Shown here: in pieces, positions 1 through 10,500 of the stretch | Numbering within the stretch: the first letter of the stretch is position 1 | Layout of the letters: every line of letters starts with the position of its first letter | Source of the DNA: Leptasterias polaris | Taxonomy: Eukaryota > Echinodermata > Asteroidea > Forcipulatida > Asteriidae | Direction of reading: 5' to 3' | DNA length: 64,000 nt | Assembly (NCBI GenBank): GCA_037783415.1 | Contig: JAZGTN010000165.1 | Span: 186,001-250,000, forward strand | Position numbers and translations under genes: made by a program | Notes under the pieces: generated by a model | Told to the model about the DNA's origin: nothing | Seen by the model: the letters and a program-made list of their open reading frames with translations, nothing else | Databases searched by the model: none

Positions 1-1843
1 TAGCATTCGATCGGTAAGTTTTATAACCCGGATTAAAAATTACATCGAGCACAACAATAGGATTGCAATGGTGCTAGGCCCAATTGGCAAGGATACGAAC
101 GAAGTGAATTGGCCCTATATGGGGCTAGTGAAGACACATTTCAGAAAATCACATATTTTTTTTCGTATTCAAGAAAGAGGGTTAATATCTGTTGTGTTTC
201 TTCAAACTGGTAATTATCAATTGTTCAGATAATACACCTATGCAGGGCTGGGGGGGGGGGGGGGGGATAGGCCTCTAGGCCTACCCTTACATTTTCGTAC
301 ATTAATGTTAATAATTTGCTCGAGATATTGCATGAGATCGCACCACAGAGCATCTAGAATCCTAACTGTTTCGGAGCATTTAAGCGGGCCCCAGAACCGG
401 CCCATGCCGTAAGGGCTTCACGTTACGCGCTCGTAGGAGCCACAAATTGCATTCACCATTTGCTGCTTGGTAAATTTTCACGCCCCCCGTTTGGAAAATC
501 CTGGATCCGCCCCTGGTAGGCTTCGAGCCTTGTTTTACCAGCTTTGAAGGGAGACAGGTTTGACGACGGATATTCAATCGTAAGTAAATTCTTTCAAATC
601 AATTCATTGTTTCAAGAATTCTTTCCTAATTAAAACCTATGTAGCTTGAACTACAAATCTTGGACAACTTGTGCAAATTAAGAATTAAAGTCAATTTGAA
701 GTTTATACTTGGTAGTATAGTTGGGTTTTTGGCATTGAACAAAAGAGAACAGTTATCTCCTTGTGAAGTGTATTGTAATTTAAAAGGTATTTGATTAATT
801 GAACGTTGAAGTTAGTGTATTATGTGTTTTGTGGCTCAAATTATTGCATATGTTTGGCTATTCAGATGGCCCGTATAGAACAGTGAAGTCGTGACGTAGA
901 GGGAAAGTTTCTACTGGTAACTATTGGTTCAACAGTGCCCCGCAGTTTTGAAGCGTTTGGAAATCGTTACAGGACGAAGACGTGGAGTGATTACTCAAGG
1001 CAGAAAAACGTATGATGATATCGTATGATGAAAGCTAGGTGTAGTAAAAACCCTCTCACACCTTGGTTGCTATAATAATAGGAGGTGAATTCCTCTGGAG
1101 TTGAACAGTAATGTAAACTTGGGTTGAAGTAGAGTCAGTGACGTACAATTAGTAATAGTAGTTGAACTGAATTTTGTTTGTGAACGAAAGTTCGAAAGTA
1201 AAACTAAAAGACGAAGAAATACAAACCCGTTGTCGCTTTTCCTCAAATACTGATTAGGTTTTTAAAACATTACTGAATCACTATTTTGTATTGATTTGTA
1301 CAGAGTGGAGTTCTAGTAAATAATAACCTCAGAAAAATCTCAATATATTCTGTCACCTAGTTGGAAACAATAATTGTATTTTGAATCAGTTGTAGTCATA
1401 CTTACCTCAAGCTTGAGACCTAAATAATTGTGGGAATTATTGACGTACATTGCTGTATATTTTTAAAGAATAAATTAACAGTGTAAAGTCAGAAAATCTC
1501 TCCGAGTTTTATTCAATGTATTGTGGAACACTAGAAGAGGACTAGGTTTGTTCTGACAGGAGTAATGGGTTACAATAGGGGGTCAAGATCCAACCCTTGT
1601 TACATCACCTCTTTGACCCTTTTCATTGGATTGAGGTAGTTTTAATTTTGCCGCCATTTGCAGTCGCAATGGGTATTGAAACCAGCCACTTGTGGATGCT
1701 TATGCTCTTTATGATGAATTGATATGGGCTATGTGTCTTTATTGAGAAATTACTTTATGAGAAATAGCACAACCTCTATCTTGTATTAAAAGGAATTGAC
1801 AGTATTGCAAGATTTATATGACAACAATTATTATCATAAATAT
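1..1843. other. Non-coding, no gene recognised
   Basis: No reading frame here looks like a real exon on either strand. The one clear landmark is an uninterrupted run of 17 G at 250-266. The rest is AT-rich sequence with no recognised repeat, up to the solo LTR that starts at 1844. Confidence 0.5.
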
Positions 1844-2531
1844 TGTAACGGATTCTCCCGGCGGGGTCGCCGGGTACCACGGGACTTCGGCCTCTACGAC
1901 GAGCGGTAACCGCAGAGACCTGAGGGGCGGACTCGTTTTGGGGGAAGTCTACCTCCAGGCGCCTAAGTCGATCACCACGCACACACCACGCACCATACAG
2001 GGGCTGACACTTAAATGATTATGCACCTTACACCGATCATATACCTTGTCTGGACTGGTTTATTAGATTATTAACTGTTTCCTGAATAGGTGTTCCCAGG
2101 CGTTGATTGGAGGTTCCTAATTAGGTGTTCATAGGCGTTGATTAGAGGTTCCTTATTAGGTGGTTATATAATACAGGTCTATTGGCTATCTGTTGATCCG
2201 TTTGTAATTGTAACTAACAATATATCAGCGGGGATTTATCTCAATCAAGAATCACTGAATTAATCTAGTAATTAATCAAACGGACATCGGGACTGATTAT
2301 ACATGAGGTGCAGCTACTCACCCTCGCAGCATCCGGCCTGCAGCGTCCCCGAAGCCCAACCAGCAACAGCCAACGCTCAGAGCGTGCCCGCAACACAACC
2401 AGCACGAGCACAGCGTTCGAGAGAAGTTCGGGAAAGAGAGAGCACGCAGCACACGTGCGACTCGCTTTTATACCCCACGCAGGGTACCAGCGCCCAGCAA
2501 CTCTGCAGCACGCAATCAATATTTCGTTACA
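1844..2531. mobile_element. Solo LTR of an LTR retrotransposon (688 bp)
   Basis: The segment starts TGTAACGG and ends CGTTACA, so it has the TG...CA ends of an LTR inside a 7-bp inverted terminal repeat. It is flanked by the direct repeat ATAT (1840-1843 and 2532-2535), consistent with a 4-bp target-site duplication. It is much more GC-rich than its surroundings and has a TATATAA box near 2164. No second LTR or gag/pol coding sequence lies nearby, so this is best read as a solo LTR left by LTR-LTR recombination. It is unlike the 2.15 kb LTRs at 46599 and 54682. It ends about 310 bp upstream of the receptor exon and could affect that gene's promoter. The short open frames inside it look incidental. 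Confidence 0.7.
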
Positions 2532-2844
2532 ATATGTTATGGATGGTTTGCCGCCCCTTCCAAGTAACCGTCAACTCAACAAAACACAAAGGGCCTAACG
2601 CAAATTGAAAACTTCTCTTCTGAACTTAAAATGTTTTATGTATACACAAAATGTGTATTTACAGACGAGAACAACATCTTAACTCAACAGGTTATTAGAC
2701 GCTGTGTCTGTGTCGGGCGCACCCGAAGGACACAGACCATGAGTAGAAGGCGGACGCCGCCGTGCATTTTATACTCGGGGTATTACATAATAAAAATGGA
2801 GGTGAATAAGCCAGTGGCTATATAATACACAAACGAATTACGTC

Positions 2845-5800
2845 ATGGTGTCGAAGCATCATCACAACTTTTGTTTTACATTGCATTTTGCAGGTGAGTT
2901 TGTGACTTTACCGTGTCATGAATCTATTTACCTCTGTACCCCATCTTGCGAGGATAGAATTGCAGACGGCGTGGGTGTCATAAGTGCACACCGATTATCA
3001 ACGGAGCCTCGCTACAGCTGTCGTTGCGACCGCCGATGCGCCATCTACGGTGACTGCTGTCAAGACTATTGGGATAACTGCATCAAAGAAGACGTCAATG
3101 AAACGCAACCCATTTACGAATCAGTATACTCCCCGTATATGAGTTGTGTGACCCAACAGGATAGCGACGATAAGCATGCATTTACTGATAGTTACTGGGT
3201 AGTCGGGAGATGTCCGGAACACTGGCAACTCTCGGATGAGGTAAGGTTTTTTTGTGAGAATGACATTAAGCGCAACTCCGAACAGTTCCTTTATCTGTAC
3301 GTATCCGGTCCGGATGGAACTGTCTTCGGGAACATCTATTGCGCTATTTGTCATGGGGTCGAGGTTGGTACTCTTGCAATATGGTCATTGGGTTGGTACA
3401 GTTGCGATAAAAAAGGGACATGCTATTTGATGTTTCCTCCTGATGATCTGTCCCCCGACCCACACCTGTGCCAGCCCAATGTCATTGGCTACTGCCCTTC
3501 AACGTCTGGTGCCAATGCCATGCTACAGACTAACAATACCACTTGTCATGACGTCACTGCTTTCTTATTCGACGTCAATAACGTCTTAGTTGTGAAAAAC
3601 CCTACCTATATCGACTGTAACGCACTTTCATCTAATACATCCTTCTCATGCAAACCGGAAACAACCTTTGGATTTGGACAATTGATTGGACGAACTCTGT
3701 TGCTTCTGTTTTATTTTGGTGGAATACCTGGTGGCGAGTCTCATGCAGATTTGCATTCAATGACGAACATGGTAAGGTATGCCGAGTGTGGTCCCCACAC
3801 CGTGTTTGATCCATTTAAAAAAATGTGCAGACCGATTCCGTTTGTATCCACTGATGGAGTTGTTATAATTCCCCCATTAACACTTAAAAAATCAAGTTTG
3901 TGTCTTAAAAATCATTTGGATATGATGACTGTATTCAACCCGCATATTCCGATTGTTGTATTTGCCATCGAGGTGGACGAGTGGGTCAAGAAAACCACAT
4001 CCAGTCGCCCCGTTTCTTCCCATGCAAAATCTTCGTTTATATTCGTTGTCCTAGTTCACTTTGAAGATGCTTCGCTTGTTTTGGAATCCTTGGTAACATT
4101 CCTTGAACAAAGCTCTAACCCTCAATGGAATCCCTTTCACTGCGAGGGGAAAGATGACATCATTACGCACGTCACACTCATCGTGTCCGAACAGCCAATC
4201 AACGAGTCGTACCCTGAGATACCGGAATGCGACGGATATATTGTTCAAGACGTAGGTCTTGGTCAGCTGTCCCGTGCGAACAATACTTTCTCGGTAAACC
4301 TGAAAAATGATCCGCCATTCAAACAAAAAGATCTTATCCACCAAACCACAATTAGAGTCAACAACAGTCATTATGTTGATGGTGCTTTCTTTGTATCGAC
4401 GTCATCCTTTTTGAAAGTGTGTAGCCCTTTTGCGGTTTATCAGAACGATTGCTCCGTTCTAAACCAAAGTTACTTTCAGATGGACCAATCAAGGGAAGCA
4501 CTAATACATACGTCTTCTGGTCACGTTCTGAACTTAACCGATTTTTGGCTTCTACCGGGTGATTTGGTCAAGGTGTGCAACCTTCCAGACCCCGGCCACT
4601 CAATCCGAGATCTGTTCTCTGAGTCATTGTACACCCTGAGTAACGTAGGGGAGTCTCTTTCACTAGGATGTCTTCTATTTACTCTGATAACCTACTCCCT
4701 CTTCCCGTCCCTCCGTACCGTTCCCGGCATCTGTGTGATCCACCTTATCGTGGCCTTGATCCTGTCTGACTGTACCCTCCTCCTCGGCGACACCACAAAT
4801 CCGTGGTTGTGCACATTGAGAGGTTTGTTTCTTCACTTCTCATGGCTGGCTGTCTTCTTCTGGATGAACGTCATAGCAGGAAGCCTTGCCATTAAGATCA
4901 ATCAGTTACCACAAAGGCATTTTCATCTACAACGCTTTGTGCTGTTCAAGCTGAGTCTGTACGCTTGGGGCTGTCCCTTCACCTTCGTTGCAGCGTGTTT
5001 TGTCGCGAGCCTCTATCCGTCGACAGGGATGCGCTACGGGGGAACTTTCTGTTGGATTGAGAGTCTGCAACACTCTCTGATCGTGTTTGGATTACCGATA
5101 GCCGTTATCCTTGCCGTTAACACAGCATGTGTTATCTACACCATCGGTTGCATTGTGAGCTCTAATAATCTTTTTAGGAATCGTGGGAGACGAAAGAAAG
5201 AAACTAGTGACCTGCTGGTTTGTGTGAAGGTAAGTAATAAACACACATGGGTCCCAATAGTAAGCACACTACTAAACTATTGCTTCTTAGACTAAGGTTA
5301 CCAGCCAAAATGTCATGGCACATGTGCAATTTGTGACTGGTATCCTGCCCATTTTCGAAAAGAGGAAGCCTCAAAAATCGATGGGAAAACATAAATATAA
5401 ATTTGAATGTTTATCTTAGCAATGGGAGCCATTTAAACAATATTTCAAATCCTACTTTTTGAAAAGACAAATCTGCGCTAGCCGTTTATTAAACTGCAGC
5501 CAAATATTTAATTTTTTTCATGACACACTTTTACTGTAGCCAAGTTCAATGTTTGTATCAAATGTACAATTCTTCCAAATAATTATTTAACTGCCCCACT
5601 ATTAAAATATATATATATAAATATACATATATATATATATCCCATTTTGCTCTTCTCAGAACCATATACTTAGTAATTAATCAAGAAATAAATTTCCATA
5701 AAAACTTACTTGGTTAGGAGCACCTGAGAGCTTCTGACAGTTTAAAACATTGAGAGAAACAACTTCCGCTGAAGTAATGTAGTTATTGAGAAGGATGTAA

Positions 5801-6298
5801 TTTCTCAATAAAAATTTGGAATCTGAGAAAGACAACATTTTTTTTCCTCATTATTTTTCTCATTATTTTCTTGCAACTTCGATAACCAATTGAGCCCAAA
5901 GTTTCACAGGTTTGTAATATTGTATGCATATGATGGGATACACCAAGTGAGGATACTGGTCTTTGACAATTACCAAAAGTATATCCTGCCTCAAGAAAAT
6001 GTTAATAGTTATAAAGCAAACTCTTCCTTGGTTTCAGCTGTACCTGATAACAGGATTGACTTGGCTTCTCTTTGTCCTTGCCAACTGGCTACAGTACATC
6101 CCAGTGTGGTACTTGGCTGCTTTCGTCAATTCTTGTCAGGGTGTGTCGATCATGGTTGTGTTCGCATTCAAGGCGAACGTACGTCGTATGTGGAGGGCCA
6201 GGCTGAATAATGCTTGGCAGAAGCGAAGGAGTCGGCGAGTGGCGAATGTACAAGTACCAGATAATATGATGCAGCTACCAGGTATCGGCCATGCTTAG
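2845..6298 (+). CDS. Somatomedin-B domain, class B/adhesion-like seven-helix receptor (2 visible exons)
   Basis: Exon A is 2845-5229 and exon B is 6038-6298. The donor AAG|GTAAGT and acceptor TTTCAG|CTG form a phase-0 intron of 808 bp, giving about 881 residues if 2845 were the start. Residues 31-79 carry eight cysteines (31, 35, 59, 61, 65, 71, 72, 79) in a somatomedin-B pattern with the core CRCDRRC and GDCC. A long cysteine-containing, N-glycosylation-rich ectodomain follows to about residue 595. Helices 1-5 run from about 603 to 772, and exon B supplies helices 6-7 with the class-B-like GLTW. The extracellular-loop cysteines LCTLRG and FCW are present. No GPS cleavage motif is seen, so it resembles methuselah-type or echinoderm-expanded receptors more than cleaved adhesion receptors. 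The 2845 Met lacks a convincing signal peptide, while TTTTGCAG|GT at 2893/2894 is a good phase-1 acceptor, so a signal-peptide exon is probably missing upstream. The ligand is unknown. Confidence 0.85.
5296..5350 (-). mobile_element. Fragment of the GGGCCCAATTTC inverted-repeat element
   Basis: The segment from GGTTACCAGCC to GACTGGTATCCTGC matches, in reverse complement, the interior of the complete element at 44021-44217. Both ends of that element are missing. It lies just inside the receptor intron. Confidence 0.6.
5696..5996 (+). mobile_element. Truncated copy of the TTAAAGGCACTG element family
   Basis: It has the family landmarks ACTTACTTGGTTAGGAGC, TAAAACATTG, AATGTAGTTATTGAGAAG and GGGATACACCAAGTGAGGAT in the same order as the copies at 58634 and 59643, but lacks the TTAAAGGCACTG end. 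It fills much of the receptor intron and ends about 40 bp before the 3' splice site at 6037. Confidence 0.75.
6038..6298 (+). CDS. Terminal exon of the seven-helix receptor (helices 6-7 and cytoplasmic tail)
   Basis: This exon begins after the polypyrimidine acceptor ending TTTCAG at 6037 and stays open to TAG at 6296-6298 (86 residues). It reads LYLITGLTWLLFVLAN, then a second hydrophobic helix ending near VVFAFK, then a short basic tail with several Arg and Lys. It completes the seven-helix bundle started in the exon ending at 5229. Without it the receptor would have five helices, because readthrough of the donor meets a stop at 5293-5295. Confidence 0.85.
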   Translation: MYLITGLTWLLFVLANWLQYIPVWYLAAFVNSCQGVSIMVVFAFKANVRRMWRARLNNAWQKRRSRRVANVQVPDNMMQLPGIGHA

Positions 6299-7437
6299 TC
6301 TTGACTGGCGACGTTCATTTTGTTAACATAGTCACCGATATCGCAACACGAATTACTAGAGATGAGATAATTTTATCTGTATGTCCCCCCGAAACCAGTT
6401 CATGAGGCTCCCGCTACCGGTGACAAACACAAACAAACTTTAAAAAAACCGGCGTCGCCAGTCAAGACTATAGGTCATGCCAGGATTGACGAGATTTGAA
6501 GGGGCGAGGATTGATCCCATACGACAGGCTGACGGGGACGGGGTCGGGAGGGGGGGGGGGGGGGGGCACCAAACAGTTACCTCTCTATTCTTAACAAACC
6601 AACAACCAGCATTGCCCTTGTTGTTGGCCCATAACATAGGATTTGGTGAAAGGGTTGGTCAGAGGGGAAACAAATTAAAAAATAAAAATTGCAGAAACCC
6701 CTCCTGAAAGTGCTTTCATTTGACATTTTAATGTGACAAATTAGTATTCAAATGTACGCTTAATTGATGCATTTCATGTTTCTGTCGGCATCTATGTTGC
6801 TCGAGTGTATGCGTATTATTTTATACACGCATGGTGGCGCTATATCAAATTAGAGGTCCTGCTACTGTGTGCGTCGTTCATTTGTTTTTGGTGCTTAAAC
6901 ACAAATTGAACTCGCTGTACAATCTTTTGTCGGTAGACATTACATATTTTGATTGAGGTCTAAGAGGCTTTATGAATGAGTTGTAGACTAACTCTTGTTT
7001 TTTTTTTTGTTTTTTTTGTGGGGGCATAATATTAGGTACGGTGATTTGGAGACTGCCTGAAAACAGCTGTTTGACTTGTTGTATAACTTTTGATTTATTT
7101 AACATTATTCCGTTTAAACTTTTAAACACATAGTGAAAAAGGACGAGCATTCACCAACAATTCTACAAAGTGTACAAAATTGAGTCTCAAGATATACATT
7201 CTCAGAATAGCAAAAATCACAGTCATGGTAAATTTACAAAACAGCTAGTATAACAATAATTATTATTCACATTCAGTGATTTTCAAACTTCATTTTGATA
7301 GCTTGAAAACTAGCAAAGTTATTAATGATTTAAAAGAGTCATTTGAAACTGCAGAGCTGCAGTACACACGCTGTCTTTGTGTGATTCTTCAGGGCACCAC
7401 GCCCCAAAGGGTCTAACCACTGTTACTTCATGGAGCT
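6299..7437. other. Intergenic gap between convergent genes
   Basis: The receptor ends at 6298 and the opposite-strand reductase-like gene ends at 7438, so the two genes converge here. A 17-G run lies at 6550-6566 and a T-rich stretch at 6999-7018. The open frame on the minus strand at 6878-7150 (90 codons) has no recognised domain and may be incidental. I see no RNA gene. Confidence 0.5.
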
Positions 7438-7589
7438 TCATTTGGCGGCTACCGAGATAGCAATTGCTTTTTTGTCGTAGACAGACGTATCGATGGCAGA
7501 CAACATGAATCTTGCTACATCAGCTCTTGCCATCTGTCCGGAAGAGGAGCTCTTGACGTACTGACATTCTTCGGTAACAAACTCTTTAT
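7438..7589 (-). CDS. Exon 4 (last) of the NmrA/flavin-reductase-like gene
   Basis: The acceptor ATCATTGCAG at 7590 is followed by DKEFVTEECQYVK, then GQMARADVARFMLSAIDTS and a TGA at 7438-7440. The ADVARFML helix is the conserved C-terminal feature of BLVRB/NmrA-like proteins. The upstream intron holds a tandem duplication of the acceptor region, described separately. Confidence 0.85.
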
Positions 7590-10500
7590 CTGCAATGATA
7601 AAAATCATTTTGTATTTCAACACTTTTTTGTTCTGAAGTTATCCTTGTGAAGTTTTCTGTTATAGACCGTGCAAGTCTCGCGCGTATTCAAACATTTTGG
7701 GGGACAATTTGGTCCCACGTCAGTGATTTAAATGTGGAAGAGGGCAACTTGCGCACTTAAACGGCTCGCAAAGTTCGAACACGTGCGAGACTTTCACAGA
7801 CTATCGAACGCGAACGAAGGGCGAACTCCGTAGTCCAGGGGAATGATTTGTTGTCGAACTGCAGACCTCTCGCCTTCGGCATCTTAAATATGAGGCCATT
7901 GCTACAAAAAACGTTTTTCCAATACTTTATTTTATTCCATGCTGCTAAATAAAACTGTATTCTTACAACTGTCAAGTGTTAAGATTTTTTTGTAAATACT
8001 CTAAAACAATTCTAATCAATATTAGCCAAAAAGAAAAACATGTATTTGGATATTAAAGTGAAGTATTTAGAAGTGTTGAGTGACAATTATGTGGTTCCTA
8101 AGTTTCCCCTGAGCCAAACTGTTTTTCTGGTTGTCTTTATCTGCAATAATAAACATCATTAATTTTTGTAATTAACACTTTTTGGTTCTGAAGTTATCCT
8201 TGCGCACTTTAACGGCTCGCAATGTTGGAAAAAGCGCAAGACTTACACAGACTAATGAACGTGAACGATGTGCGCACCCAGGAGAGACTGATTTTTTGTT
8301 GAACTGCAGACCTATCGCCTTCCGTGCACCTTAACTATGAGGCCATTGTTACAAATATATCTTGTACAATAAGACATTCATTCCATGTTTGTTATTAAAA
8401 CTATACTCTTACAACTTTTACGATGTTTTTTTTGTATAATTCTCTAAAATAGTTCTAATGATTAGCATGTTAAGAAAAAACTGTATTTGGATTGCTCACA
8501 CATGTTTATATTCACTCTAAAGTGTAATGATAATTTAGAATTATGTGGTTCATAAGTTTCCCTTGAGCCAAAATGTTTTTCTGGTTTTAGGGAAGTGCGT
8601 GGCACGGGCACAAAGTTGTAGAGGTATTATAAGGCTCATACAGGTCTAAGATTTAAGATTGATAGTTGTGGGTCGTATCTAGTGAATTTTTCGTATCTAG
8701 TGGATTTGTATTTACCGTAACTGTTATTGTTTGAACCGTGATATAAAGATTACTGTCTCGTACATCCTTCTGTGTAAGCCATTTTGAGATATTGTGGACA
8801 TATATAGTACACTATTTGGAGCAAGTTCGAGTGCACACATTTAGTCGACCCGTGAATACACCGATCCATTAAGCCACGCCCATTTCTCTTTGACCAATCA
8901 CAGCCGCGAAATCTGATCACCATTTGAGCCGTTTGGTGATCTTTGCACTAATGGTGATCGGGTTTCGCGGCTGTGATTGGTCAACTCGTAAGGAGGCGGG
9001 GCTTAATGGATCGGTCAATTGACTAGCAACGTACATGCGCAGTGACGTACTCACTCGAATGACTCGTTTGGAAGTCTAGTCAACCATCGGTACGGTATTC
9101 ATCATTTGTTTTGCCTTTCGCCGCCTTTTCGCTATAGTTTACAAATGTTAGCATGAAACAAGGCTATTAGGACCCCGGAAAAAATCATGGTCCCGAGGCT
9201 GGTTCCAAAATAATGGTCGACCACAGTAGTCAACCAATAGTCGACCAGCTTGGGTTCGAGTCAAATTAGTCGACCTTCAGTTAACCATGGTGCGCACTCG
9301 AACTTGCTCTTAGTTTGAGTACATTTGTCTGTATACATTTAAACCAAACAGTTCACTCCTATAGTGTCCAGCATTTATCTCAGAAAGGCTAAAGTTTGCC
9401 AATACCACTTTGTACACATAATTACCAGGCAATGGGTTTACGTTTAGTATTGTGGCCATGGAGGGACACAAAAGACCTACATATTGATGTCACATGGAAA
9501 ATGACGAAGAAAGTTTCGAGATTTTTCACCCAGTCGCAAAATTTGATGTTACATTTCTTTACTGCAACTTTGCGCGATGGCCCAGATGGGACATTAACTA
9601 CCTAAATATTTGCGTCAATATTCTCGGAAAAAACATTCACCATTACTTCTCCGCAACTTGCGAAATCTGACGTCAATCTGATGTCTGCGACTTCCCCCGT
9701 CACTAAATTTGACGTCAAATGTCATGGCGACCTCACCCGATGGCCAACAAGGGACACAAAATACTTAAATTATAACGTCAATATTCATGAAACAAATTAT
9801 TCCGTGAATATTGACGCATGGGGGAAGTCGCAGGAATCATGCGACTTGCGGAAAAGTCATGAATTTGTTTCCCGTGAATATTGACGTATTAGTCCTAGTG
9901 CCATTTGAAGTAAGTTTTGCGAAGTGTGGAAAAGTTGCAGACATACTGCCGTCAAATGTCGCGACTCGGTGGACAGTCGTCATCTTTCCATGAGTTTTGA
10001 CGTCAGGAATTTACTTGTATGTACGCACGTTTTGCAATATGGAAATAAATGTCGAGGTGAATTGAATTGAAGTCAATATCCTCAGTCCCTACAAAGAGAA
10101 AAACAACTTCAAGAAGATGTCAAGATAGGATTTTTTGATCAAAGCAAATATCGCGTATTCCCTTTGACCGTTGGCTATACAGCTACCCTTCACATGACTC
10201 GTGTAATCCGATCTTATTAAGCTCACACGGTTAATAAGTAATGATTTTCTTCTTGAGGAGTAGTTCTGCTTGTAACTAGATTCCGGTCTTAGCTTTGTGA
10301 TAGCAAAAGCAGTTCAAATAAAACTCTTAATACAAAAGAGAATGAACAACTGTTCGGGAAGAAGACTTTTTTTGCCTTGCCTTTTTTCTCACCACATTAT
10401 CCGGAATTGTTTTCTTCCAAAATCAGATTTCATGTGTAGGGCCTAGAATGTTTAAAGAGATTGACGTATGAATGGAAATAAATCCAAAACCCACCGGTGA

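Noticed and set aside
6878..7150. 90-codon minus-strand frame with a lysine-rich stretch, possibly a LINE protein end.
   Set aside because: The lysine run comes from a poly-T tract, and no reverse-transcriptase motif is recognisable.
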